DNA of 64,000 nucleotides. Source: Cellulomonas sp. HZM. Lineage in GTDB: Bacteria > Actinomycetota > Actinomycetes > Actinomycetales > Cellulomonadaceae. The notes below the pieces were generated by a model. That model had not been told where the DNA came from and did not search any database. It saw nothing but the letters and a program-made list of their open reading frames with translations. Within the stretch, counting starts at the first letter, position 1, and the number at the start of each line of letters is the position of its first letter. This document shows, piece by piece, positions 56,740 through 64,000 of the stretch. The translations under genes and the position numbers were made by a program. The DNA lies in NCBI RefSeq assembly GCF_000708885.1, contig NZ_JEOE01000001.1, positions 248,001 through 312,000 of the forward strand, written 5' to 3'.

Positions 56740-56746
56740 GCTGCGG

Positions 56747-59700
56747 TCACTTCTTGACGGAGACCTTCACGGTCTTCGACGACTTCGAGGACACGTTCTT
56801 GGTGTCGCTCGGGACGAACGTCGCCTTGACCTTGATCGTCTTGGACGCCTTGGGCAGGGTCACGCTGACCTTGCCGTGCGCCGACGACTTCAGGCTCACC
56901 GTCTTGACGGCCTTGCCGTTGACGTACACCTTCACCTTGCCCACTGCGTACGAGCCGTTGGTGAGCTTGCCGACCGTGACCGAGACGTTCGGCTTGGACG
57001 ACTTCTTGAAGGCCTTGCCCGACACCTTCACCGAGCTCGGCGCCGCCTTCGACACCTTGAGCGACTTCGTCGCCTTCGCGGAGGTCACCGCCGAGGTCGT
57101 GGCCGTCTGGGCCACGCTCGCCGTGATCTTCGAGTAGGTGCCGGCGGGCAGCTTGCGGGCCAGCTGGACGGACGCGCCGTACCCGCTGCCCATCCGCCCG
57201 ATCACGGCGTGACCGAGGACGGTCGAGCCGTTCTTGAAGGTCACCGTGCCCGACGTCAGGCCCTTGACCGTCGTCGACAGCGTCACCGTCGTCGACGCGC
57301 CGTACACCTTCGAGGTGCGCGACAGCTTCGGGGCCGAGACGCCCGGCGTGGTCCGCTCCACCTTGACGACCACGTTGCCGCTCGTGGCGGGCTTGTGGCC
57401 CGCGTCGCCGGCGTAGGTGGCGTGGATGGTGTGCGTGCCGACCGAGAGGTCGTCGACCACGAGGGTGGCCTTGCCCGCCGCGACCGACACGAGGCCGAGC
57501 GACGTGCGACCGTCGAGGAACTCCACCGCACCGGTTCCGCTGGGCGAGATCGTCGCCGTCAGCGTGACCGGGCTGCCGACCTTGGCCGACGACGCCGAGG
57601 CGGCGATCGACAGCTTGGTCGTCACGAGCGGGTTGACCACCGAGACGCTGGTCTCGGCGACCGTGTTGGAGCGGGCCCCGAGGGCCGTGATCGGGTACGT
57701 GCCGTCGAGCGACGGCTTGGGCACCACGACCGTGGCGGTGATCGTGCCCGTCGAGGACGCCGTGACCGTGCGGGTCACCTTCGGCGAGCTCGCCAGCTCG
57801 ACCACGACCTGCTCACCCTTCGCGAAGCCGGTCCCGGCGACCGTGATGGAGGCACCGGGGGCGACCGTGCTCGGGGCCACCGAGATCGCCGTGTCGTACA
57901 CCGACGACTCGACGGTGACCTTCGTGGTCGTGCTCGTGCTGGACACGCCGTCGTCGACCGTGACGGTCACCGTGTAGGTGCCCGGTGCGGCCCAGGCGTG
58001 CGTGCCCGAGACGACCTTGCCGTCCACCGCGACCTTCTCGACCGGGGTCTCGTCGCCCCAGCTGATCGTGGCCGAGTAGCCCGCCTCGGTCGGCTGACCG
58101 CCGGAGACCTTGGCCAGGTCCAGCTTCGCCGGGGTGCCCGAGAGCTGGTCCTCGACGTCCAGGCCGGTGGCCGAGAGCGCGGCGGTCTCCGTCCGCACAC
58201 CGTCGGACGCGAAGCCGAAGATGTGCATCTGGCCCTGCTTCACGGTGTTCTTCAGGTCCGGGAGCGTGATCCACTCCGCGGTCACGCCCGACTTCAGCGT
58301 GGCCGGCGTCGTCGCGAAGATCGCCGTCGTCAGGTTGTCCGCCTTGGGCGACGTGCCCTTCTGGCGGTTGACCACCTTGGCGAGCACCGAGGTGCCGGAC
58401 ACGGGGTTCGACGCCGCACCGACCCAGTCGCCGAACGACAGCGGGAGCGCCTGCGTGCTGCCGTCCGAGTACGTGATCGTCGCCGTGCCTGTCTGGGTCT
58501 TCTCGTTGGCGAAGCCGATCACCGAGATCTGCGTCGCTCCCTCGCCCAGGTCGAGCCGGATCTTCTGGCCCAGCGCGGTGACGTTGTCGGGCTTGCCGCT
58601 CGCGACCACGGGCGGGGTGAAGCTCACCGAGCCCGTGACGCCGATCGCCTTGCCCTGCTCGAAGCCGGCGGCCGCGAGCTCGGACTTGTTGAGCGAGTAC
58701 CCGTTGCCGTCGCAGTCGGCGGCCACACCGGCCTCCGAGAGGCACGCCACGTTGAACGCACCCGTGAGCGTCTGGTCACGTGTGACCGAGATCGTCGTCA
58801 GGCCGGAGACCGTCGCGGGCTCGTCGTCGACCACCGCGGTGATCGTGACGCGGACCGTGTAGACGCCCGGGGCGTCGAACGTGTGCGGCGCCGTGACCTG
58901 CACGCCACCCAGCTTCGAGCGCGCGACCGTGCCCTGCTGCGCACCGTTGCCGTCGAGGAAGTCGACGGTCGCGGTGTAGTCGGACAGGTCGTTGGTGCCG
59001 CCCTTGGCCGTCGCGAGCACGCTCGAGACGGTGGCGCCCGCCTTGGCCTTGATCGTCGCCGACGGGTAGATCTCCAGGTCGGAGCTCTGCTGGAGCGTGT
59101 CGTCGAGCAGCTCGACCTCTGCCAGCTTCGCCGGCGCACCCGTGCTCGTCTCGTCGATGACGATCCGGTAGCGGGTGTAGAGCGCCGGGTCGGCCACCGT
59201 GAACGCACGCGTCTGCGTCGCCCACGTGAACGCCTCGTCGGAACGCTCGTCGAGCGTGGTCCACGCCTCGCCGTCGTTCGAGGCCTGCAGCTTCCAGGCC
59301 TTCGGTGCGGACGACGGCGTGCCGTCGGCGCCGGCGGCGGCGTTCGTCAGCGTGTACGACGCGACCGCGACCGGCCCGCTCGTGGAGGTCCACGTGACGT
59401 CGGTCTTCGTCGCCGGGAGCGTCACCGAGGTGCGCGAGTTGTCGTCGACGAGGAGCGACAGGTCGGTGTCGTCGCTCGCCGCGACCGTGCCGTAGTCCGG
59501 CTTGGCCGCGTCGACGTACGGCGTGCGCTGCTGGGCCGTGGTGTGGCCCGTGCCCCACGTGGTCGGCTGGTCCGTCATGCCGAACGTGATCGTGTGGTTG
59601 CCGTCGAGGATCGCCGACTGCTCGATCGTCGGGACGTCGACCGCCTGGCCGTCGACCTTCAGGGACGAGACGTAGACGTTCTTCTTCGAGTTGCCCGGTG

Positions 59701-62700
59701 CGTCGATCGTGAGCTTCCCGTGCGCACCGCGGTCGACGACGACCTTGTCGAACAGCGGCGAGCCGACCGTGTACTGGCCCGACGCGAGCGACAGCGGGTA
59801 GAAGCCGAGCGAGGAGAACAGGTACCACGACGACATCTCGCCGTTGTCCTCGTCGCCCGGGTAGCCCTGGCCGATCTCGGACCCGACGAACAGCCGCTGC
59901 AGGACCTCGCGCACCGTCTTCTGCGTGCCCGCCGGGTCACCGGCGGCGGCGTAGATGTACGGGATGTGGTGCGAGACCTGGTTGCTCATCCCGAACTGGC
60001 CCATCCGGACGTCGCGGGCCTCCTTGGCCTCGTGGATGCCGTACGTGCCCTTCTCCTGCGTGCCGAAGAACTCGTCGAGCTTGTCGACCAGGCCGTCGGT
60101 GCCGCCGTACAGCGCCGACAGTCCCGCGACGTCGTACGGCGTGTGGAAAGCGAAGTTCCAGCCGTTCGTCTCGGTGTAGTCGCCACCCCAGCTCGTGGGG
60201 TCGTACGTCGACGCGGACTTCGCGAAGTCGCCCGCAGCGGTCTTGCCCTGGAAGAAGCCGACCGAGGGGTCGAACATGTTGACGTAGTCCTCGGCCCGCT
60301 TGAGCAGGTAGGCCGACTGCTCCTTGAGGTCCTCGACGCGGTTCGCCGGGGTCTGCGGGTCGGCGGCCAGCTTCGCGGCCATCTCACCGATCGCGTAGTC
60401 GTTGATGTACCCCTCGAGACCCCACGAGACGGACTCACCCGTCGCGGTGGAGGTGTAGCCGAGGAACGGCGACGTGTCGAGACCCTTGCGGCCGACGTTG
60501 CTGCTGGTGGGCAGCACGGTCGCGTTCTTGGTCGCGGCGTCGAAGGCCTCGAGCGCGAGGTCGGTCGACAGCGCACCGGAGACGTACGCCTCGGCGAACG
60601 AGGCGTCCGAGCTGGTGCCGGTCATGAGGTCGGCGTAGCCCGGCGAGGACCAGCGGGCGATCCAGCCGCCGTCGCGGTACTGCTGGACGAAGCCGTCGAC
60701 GAGCTCCTTGGCGACGTCCGGGTACAGGAACGAGTACGCCGGCCACACCGTGCGGTAGGTGTCCCAGAAGCCGTTGTTGACGTAGATCTTGCCGTCGACG
60801 ACCTTGGCGTTCGTGTCGGTCGCCGTCGCGGACCCCGTCTTCGCCGAGACCGGGCTCGCGTACTGGTAGCCGTCCGCCGAGCCCTTGCCGGTGTGCTCGA
60901 ACTGCGAGTTCGGGTACAGGTTGAGGCGGTACAGGTTCGCGTACAGCGTCTGGCGCTGCGCCTGCGTCGCGTCAGGGACGTCGATCACCTTGAGGCGGTC
61001 GTTCCACAGGCCCGCAGCGGTCTGCTGCACGTCGGTGAACGACTTGCCGGTGACCTCCTCGTCGAGGTTCTTCTTCGCCTGGTCGAGCGAGATGAACGAC
61101 GTGGCGATGCGCATCTCGACGGTCTTGGTCGTCGTGGTGTCGAACTGCACGGCCAGGCCGGTGGTCCGGCCCGCCGTCGTGACACCGCGCGTCGGCGTGG
61201 CGCTGAACTCGGCGCGGAAGTACATCCGCGACGCGCCCACGGACAGGCCGGAGCCGCCCTCGACCCACCCGCTGACGGTGTTGCCGGAGTAGATGATCGA
61301 CGAGGTCCCCTGGACCTGGTCGAGGATCACGGTGCCGAGGTTCGCGCTCGCGGGGTACGCGAACGAGTACACCGCGGAGTGGTCCGACGGGGCGACCTTC
61401 GCGACGATCCCGTTGTCGAACGCCACCTGGTACAGGTCGGGGCGCGCGATCTCGTTGTCGTGCGAGAACGGCAGCTTCCGCGCCGTGAGGTCCGCGCTCG
61501 GCGTGCTCGCGGTCGTGATCGACGGCATCACCGCGAGCTGGTCGCGGTCACCCATCCACGGGCTCGGCTCGTGCGAGATGCCGATGCCGTTGAGCGTGGG
61601 ACGGTTGTCGCCGTTGTTGCCCGACGCGTAGTTGTAGAGCCACGACTGCGAGCCGGCGTCCGTCATCGGCGTGTAGAAGTTGAAGCCGTTCGGGACCGCG
61701 CTCGCGGGGATGTTGTTGCCGCGCGAGAAGCTCGAGTTGGCGTTCGTGCCGCGTCGCGTGTCAACCCAGTTCGTCAGGCTCGAGCCGTCCACCGTCGCGG
61801 CCTGGCGCAGCGCGACGTCGTCGACCCAGCCGGAGAACGACGTGCCCTTCTTGCCCGCCGGGTTGTGGTAGCTGAGCAGAACCTTCGTGACGTGCTTGCC
61901 CGCGAGCGAGCTGAGGTCCACGCGGACCGAGTTCCACTGGTTGCCGTAGAGCGCCTTCTCGCGACCCTGCGACGCTGCGTCGGCGCCGAAGCCGTACTGG
62001 TCGCTCAGGTTCGCGTCGGACATCAGCGTCGTCGTCGTGCCGTCGCTCAGCTCGAGGTCCACCGCGACGTAGGTCGCCGGGTAGGTGAGGTTCGACTCGT
62101 CGAGGACGGGGAACACCTTGTAGGCGAGCTCCATGCCGTCCGTGACGGCCAGGTCGAGCCCGTCGTACAGCACGTCGGTCGAGTGCGCGTCGCCGTCGGC
62201 CGTCTGCGAGCCGCCGTACCGGAGCGCCTTGAGCCCGGTGAAACCGACGGTCGACTTGATCGTCGGGCCGGACACGGGTCCGCCCCCGACGCCCGTGACC
62301 ATGGGCGACGCCGTGGGCGGCGTGTCCGTGCCGTCGAGGATCTCCCAGTCGGCGAGCTGGATGAGCGAGTCACCGCTGTTCGCGGTGATGTTGAGCCGGT
62401 AGTACAGGTAGGAGCCCGGTGTCGCGGCCTGGAACGTCTGCGTCTGGAACCGGCTCGGGAAGTCGATGTCCGACTGCGTGTCCACCACGGACCACGTCGT
62501 GCCGTCGTTCGAGCCGAGCACCTGCCACGCCTTGGGGTCGCGCGCCTCGGAGTCGTTCGCGGACGTGATCGAGTACGCCTTGACCGTCTTGGCCCCGGTG
62601 AGCTTGTACTGCAGCCACGCGGTGTTGGTCCGCACGAGCCACTTGGTGCTCGACGTGGCGTCAGCGGCGGCGGTCGCGACCTCGTTGGGCGCGTTCTCGC

Positions 62701-62971
62701 CCGAGGCGGTCACCGCGGCGACCGAACCGAGCAGGCTCCCGGGTCCGAACTGGCTGCCGGTGATGTTGACGGGCGGCGAGTACGGGCTCGACGCCAGCGG
62801 CGACGGGTCGGACGTCTCGAACGACGACGTGAACGCCGGCGTCGTGGGTGTGTCGGCGGCGCCGGCGGGCGTCGTCGCCGCCGAGAGGGCCGTCCCCGCG
62901 AGCGCCAGGCAGACGCCGGACGCGAGCAGGCTGCGGGTCATCCCCGCAGGTCGGACAGAGGACAAGTGCAT
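56747..62971 (-). CDS. Very large secreted GH92 family alpha-mannosidase with discoidin, PKD and Ig-like modules
   Basis: A 2074-residue exported enzyme. The layout is: signal peptide (to about 39), discoidin/CBM32 module (about 60-215), a jelly-roll-like domain (about 225-395), GH92 catalytic region (about 400-1135: TRRGTNANSSFSRGNN, FWDTYRTVWPAY, HHIPYIYAAAGDPAGTQ, GDEDNGEMSSWY), and a second discoidin module (about 1160-1310). Then come a sandwich, a PKD-like domain (GTHAWAAPGTYTVTVTV), and Ig-like and Lys-rich repeats ending KVSVKK. There is no LPXTG; the basic tail might bind the wall. ATG 62971 begins a clear signal peptide. Expression is from the operator-bearing divergent promoter region. 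Confidence 0.9.
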   Translation of the reverse strand: MHLSSVRPAGMTRSLLASGVCLALAGTALSAATTPAGAADTPTTPAFTSSFETSDPSPLASSPYSPPVNITGSQFGPGSLLGSVAAVTASGENAPNEVATAAADATSSTKWLVRTNTAWLQYKLTGAKTVKAYSITSANDSEARDPKAWQVLGSNDGTTWSVVDTQSDIDFPSRFQTQTFQAATPGSYLYYRLNITANSGDSLIQLADWEILDGTDTPPTASPMVTGVGGGPVSGPTIKSTVGFTGLKALRYGGSQTADGDAHSTDVLYDGLDLAVTDGMELAYKVFPVLDESNLTYPATYVAVDLELSDGTTTTLMSDANLSDQYGFGADAASQGREKALYGNQWNSVRVDLSSLAGKHVTKVLLSYHNPAGKKGTSFSGWVDDVALRQAATVDGSSLTNWVDTRRGTNANSSFSRGNNIPASAVPNGFNFYTPMTDAGSQSWLYNYASGNNGDNRPTLNGIGISHEPSPWMGDRDQLAVMPSITTASTPSADLTARKLPFSHDNEIARPDLYQVAFDNGIVAKVAPSDHSAVYSFAYPASANLGTVILDQVQGTSSIIYSGNTVSGWVEGGSGLSVGASRMYFRAEFSATPTRGVTTAGRTTGLAVQFDTTTTKTVEMRIATSFISLDQAKKNLDEEVTGKSFTDVQQTAAGLWNDRLKVIDVPDATQAQRQTLYANLYRLNLYPNSQFEHTGKGSADGYQYASPVSAKTGSATATDTNAKVVDGKIYVNNGFWDTYRTVWPAYSFLYPDVAKELVDGFVQQYRDGGWIARWSSPGYADLMTGTSSDASFAEAYVSGALSTDLALEAFDAATKNATVLPTSSNVGRKGLDTSPFLGYTSTATGESVSWGLEGYINDYAIGEMAAKLAADPQTPANRVEDLKEQSAYLLKRAEDYVNMFDPSVGFFQGKTAAGDFAKSASTYDPTSWGGDYTETNGWNFAFHTPYDVAGLSALYGGTDGLVDKLDEFFGTQEKGTYGIHEAKEARDVRMGQFGMSNQVSHHIPYIYAAAGDPAGTQKTVREVLQRLFVGSEIGQGYPGDEDNGEMSSWYLFSSLGFYPLSLASGQYTVGSPLFDKVVVDRGAHGKLTIDAPGNSKKNVYVSSLKVDGQAVDVPTIEQSAILDGNHTITFGMTDQPTTWGTGHTTAQQRTPYVDAAKPDYGTVAASDDTDLSLLVDDNSRTSVTLPATKTDVTWTSTSGPVAVASYTLTNAAAGADGTPSSAPKAWKLQASNDGEAWTTLDERSDEAFTWATQTRAFTVADPALYTRYRIVIDETSTGAPAKLAEVELLDDTLQQSSDLEIYPSATIKAKAGATVSSVLATAKGGTNDLSDYTATVDFLDGNGAQQGTVARSKLGGVQVTAPHTFDAPGVYTVRVTITAVVDDEPATVSGLTTISVTRDQTLTGAFNVACLSEAGVAADCDGNGYSLNKSELAAAGFEQGKAIGVTGSVSFTPPVVASGKPDNVTALGQKIRLDLGEGATQISVIGFANEKTQTGTATITYSDGSTQALPLSFGDWVGAASNPVSGTSVLAKVVNRQKGTSPKADNLTTAIFATTPATLKSGVTAEWITLPDLKNTVKQGQMHIFGFASDGVRTETAALSATGLDVEDQLSGTPAKLDLAKVSGGQPTEAGYSATISWGDETPVEKVAVDGKVVSGTHAWAAPGTYTVTVTVDDGVSSTSTTTKVTVESSVYDTAISVAPSTVAPGASITVAGTGFAKGEQVVVELASSPKVTRTVTASSTGTITATVVVPKPSLDGTYPITALGARSNTVAETSVSVVNPLVTTKLSIAASASSAKVGSPVTLTATISPSGTGAVEFLDGRTSLGLVSVAAGKATLVVDDLSVGTHTIHATYAGDAGHKPATSGNVVVKVERTTPGVSAPKLSRTSKVYGASTTVTLSTTVKGLTSGTVTFKNGSTVLGHAVIGRMGSGYGASVQLARKLPAGTYSKITASVAQTATTSAVTSAKATKSLKVSKAAPSSVKVSGKAFKKSSKPNVSVTVGKLTNGSYAVGKVKVYVNGKAVKTVSLKSSAHGKVSVTLPKASKTIKVKATFVPSDTKNVSSKSSKTVKVSVKK

Positions 62972-63040
62972 CGAAACCCCAGGAGTCGGTCGTCGTTGGC
63001 CTGCAGGGATGGAGCGGTGCGCGATCGCGGTCGTCGTCGA

Positions 63041-63054
63041 TGACAACGTTGTCA
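63041..63054. promoter_or_regulatory. Palindromic operator TGACAACGTTGTCA (site 1)
   Basis: A perfect 14-bp palindrome with a central CG, the form typical of LacI-family operators. It begins ten bases after the -10 of the leftward GH92 promoter, so a bound repressor would cover the transcription start. Confidence 0.75.
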
Positions 63055-63064
63055 CGCCGAGGTG

Positions 63065-63093
63065 ACGGTAAGTCCGATGCGCCGGGGTGTCAA
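63065..63093 (-). promoter_or_regulatory. Promoter of the leftward GH92 gene (TTGACA-N17-TACCGT)
   Basis: On the minus strand a consensus TTGACA (63093-63088) and TACCGT (63070-63065) are exactly 17 bases apart. This is the best-matching sigma-70-type promoter in the window. The leader to ATG 62971 is about 90 bases and contains operator site 1. Confidence 0.75.
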
Positions 63094-63107
63094 CCACCGC
63101 GCGCCTG

Positions 63108-63136
63108 TTGACGCCGCCGCGTCGGCATGACAGCGT
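63108..63136 (+). promoter_or_regulatory. Putative promoter of the rightward GH92 gene (TTGACG-N17-CAGCGT)
   Basis: TTGACG at 63108-63113 and a weak -10 CAGCGT at 63131-63136, 17 bases apart. The -35 faces that of the divergent promoter with 14 bases between. Operator site 2 overlaps the -10. Confidence 0.5.
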
Positions 63137-63141
63137 TGTCA
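63128..63141. promoter_or_regulatory. Palindromic operator TGACAGCGTTGTCA (site 2)
   Basis: The same 14-bp palindrome as site 1 with one mismatch, 87 bases away centre to centre. It overlaps the -10 of the rightward promoter, the position for repression. Confidence 0.7.
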
Positions 63142-63219
63142 GCCGTCGCCGCCCTCACGGATGAGGACGCGCGCACGCACCAGCACGGGGCGATGCCGCC
63201 CCCGGACGAGAGGCGATCG

Positions 63220-64000
63220 ATGACGCTCGCGAGAAGCAGGCTCGCTCGATGGACCACGTGGGTCGCGGGAGCCGCCGTCGCGGCGACGCCCGTGCTCGCC
63301 GCGGTCCCCGCGCACGCCGCAGGGACCACCTGGGTCGCCGACCCGGCGAGCTATGTGAGCACGCTCGCCGGCACGGGCAGCGGCGGCGCTGTCGTCGGCT
63401 CCATCAACAACTTCCCCGGCCCGTCGGCACCGTTCGGCATGGTCCAGTTCTCCCCCGACAACCCGGGGACCGGCCAGGGCTACTACTACGACAACTCGAC
63501 CCTGCGCGGCTTCGGGCTCAACCACGCCTCGCAGGGCTGCGGCGCGTTCGGCGACTTCCCCGTCCTGCCGACGACCGTGAGCACCGCGACCGCCGACAAG
63601 CCGTGGGCGAGCACCAACTCGTACACGCACACCGGCGAGGTCGGCCGGCCCGGCTACTACAAGCTGGTCTCGACCGACGGCGCGGGCAAGCAGATCACGT
63701 CCGAGCTGACCGCGACGACACGCACCGGCGTCGCGACGTTCACGTTCCCCTCGGGCGTCACGCCCGAGGTCTTCGTGCGTCCGGGGGCCTCGAACACGAG
63801 CCCCACGGCGGCCACCCTGAAGTACGACCCCGCCACCGGCGTGCTCACCGGTTCGACGACCACCGGTCGCTTCTGCGGGAAGAACAACACGTACACCGCG
63901 TACTTCGCGATGAAGTTCGACCAGCCCGTGACCGGCAACGGCACGTGGGACGAGTCGACGACGACCGCCGGCAGCACGAGCGTCGACAACAAGAAGGCCG
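63220..64000 (+). CDS. GH92 family alpha-mannosidase, 5' part only
   Basis: The first 260 codons of a third GH92 gene; the frame is open at the window edge. A signal peptide (MTLARSRLARWTTWVAGAAV to AHA at about 33) precedes the N-terminal GH92 beta-sandwich: NFPGPSAPFGMVQFSPDNPG, YYYDNSTLRGFGLNHASQGC and FGDFPVLPTT, the same landmarks as in the gene at 52048-56661. ATG 63220 has AGAGG six bases upstream. It is divergent from the large GH92 gene and shares its operator region, so both are probably induced together. Confidence 0.88.
   Translation, partial: MTLARSRLARWTTWVAGAAVAATPVLAAVPAHAAGTTWVADPASYVSTLAGTGSGGAVVGSINNFPGPSAPFGMVQFSPDNPGTGQGYYYDNSTLRGFGLNHASQGCGAFGDFPVLPTTVSTATADKPWASTNSYTHTGEVGRPGYYKLVSTDGAGKQITSELTATTRTGVATFTFPSGVTPEVFVRPGASNTSPTAATLKYDPATGVLTGSTTTGRFCGKNNTYTAYFAMKFDQPVTGNGTWDESTTTAGSTSVDNKKA

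Noticed and set aside
56516..63043. A 2175-codon open frame on the plus strand
   Set aside because: It is antisense to the large GH92 gene, is dominated by Arg/Asp/Val/His, and has no ribosome site or domain.

Overview
The window is a 64 kb piece of a very GC-rich (roughly 73% by eye) actinobacterial chromosome. The Pup-proteasome cluster, the mycothiol gene mshC, the hisI-trpE linkage, GC-ending codons, many GTG starts and large secreted glycosidases point to the order Micrococcales, most likely Cellulomonas or a close relative. The genus is inferred from gene content, not from a database match. I see no rRNA, CRISPR array, insertion sequence or prophage, and no gene-free stretch over 300 bases.

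Layout. (1) 1-9,000: the 5' tip of a leftward gene, an unusual tRNA with anticodon CAA, a CorA-type Mg transporter, and leftward pyk and gltBD. (2) 9,100-17,070: a leftward block of lgt, trpA, trpB, trpC, three small membrane-protein genes, a Trp-associated membrane protein, trpE and hisI. Most neighbours are joined by ATGA or GTGA stop/start overlaps. (3) 17,195-22,471: a two-gene heterodimeric ABC exporter, a metal-binding TIGR03085 protein and hisF. (4) 22,468-32,488: an FKBP lipoprotein, then pafA, prcA, prcB, pup, dop and arc (the pupylation-proteasome pathway), trmI and a site-2 protease. (5) 32,603-39,549: divergent or single housekeeping genes: a RecB-type nuclease, a HAD phosphatase, PAC2, mshC, a second CorA, uppP and an aldo/keto reductase. 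(6) 39,639-41,107: a lower-GC two-gene cassette for a DUF6318-type lipoprotein and a secreted PKD-like protein. (7) 41,145-48,246: small conserved proteins, M20 and M3 peptidases, an epimerase with an in-frame amber stop, alanine dehydrogenase and a short fructosamine-kinase-like protein. (8) 48,404-64,000: a secreted glycan-degradation island with a GH87-type alpha-1,3-glucanase, a kinase-like protein without a P-loop, and three GH92 alpha-mannosidases, the last one cut by the window edge.

Expression signals. About twenty genes carry a TANNNT-like box 6-8 bases before their ATG or GTG, the signature of leaderless actinobacterial mRNAs. Several starts were chosen on that basis. In front of the first corA gene the same signal points not at corA but at a nine-codon ORF encoding MEPRPARCA. 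Its Met-Glu-Pro-x-Pro opening resembles the enterobacterial Mg-sensing leader peptide MgtL, and this is the most interesting regulatory hypothesis in the window. Two of the GH92 genes are divergent and share a 248-base control region with back-to-back promoters and two copies of a TGACAACGTTGTCA-like palindrome. That layout suggests a LacI-type repressor controlling mannan use.

How the genes work together. The left half covers central nitrogen, carbon, tryptophan and histidine metabolism and regulated proteolysis. The right end makes secreted enzymes against alpha-1,3-glucan and alpha-mannan, both abundant in fungal walls, which suggests use of fungal or yeast biomass.
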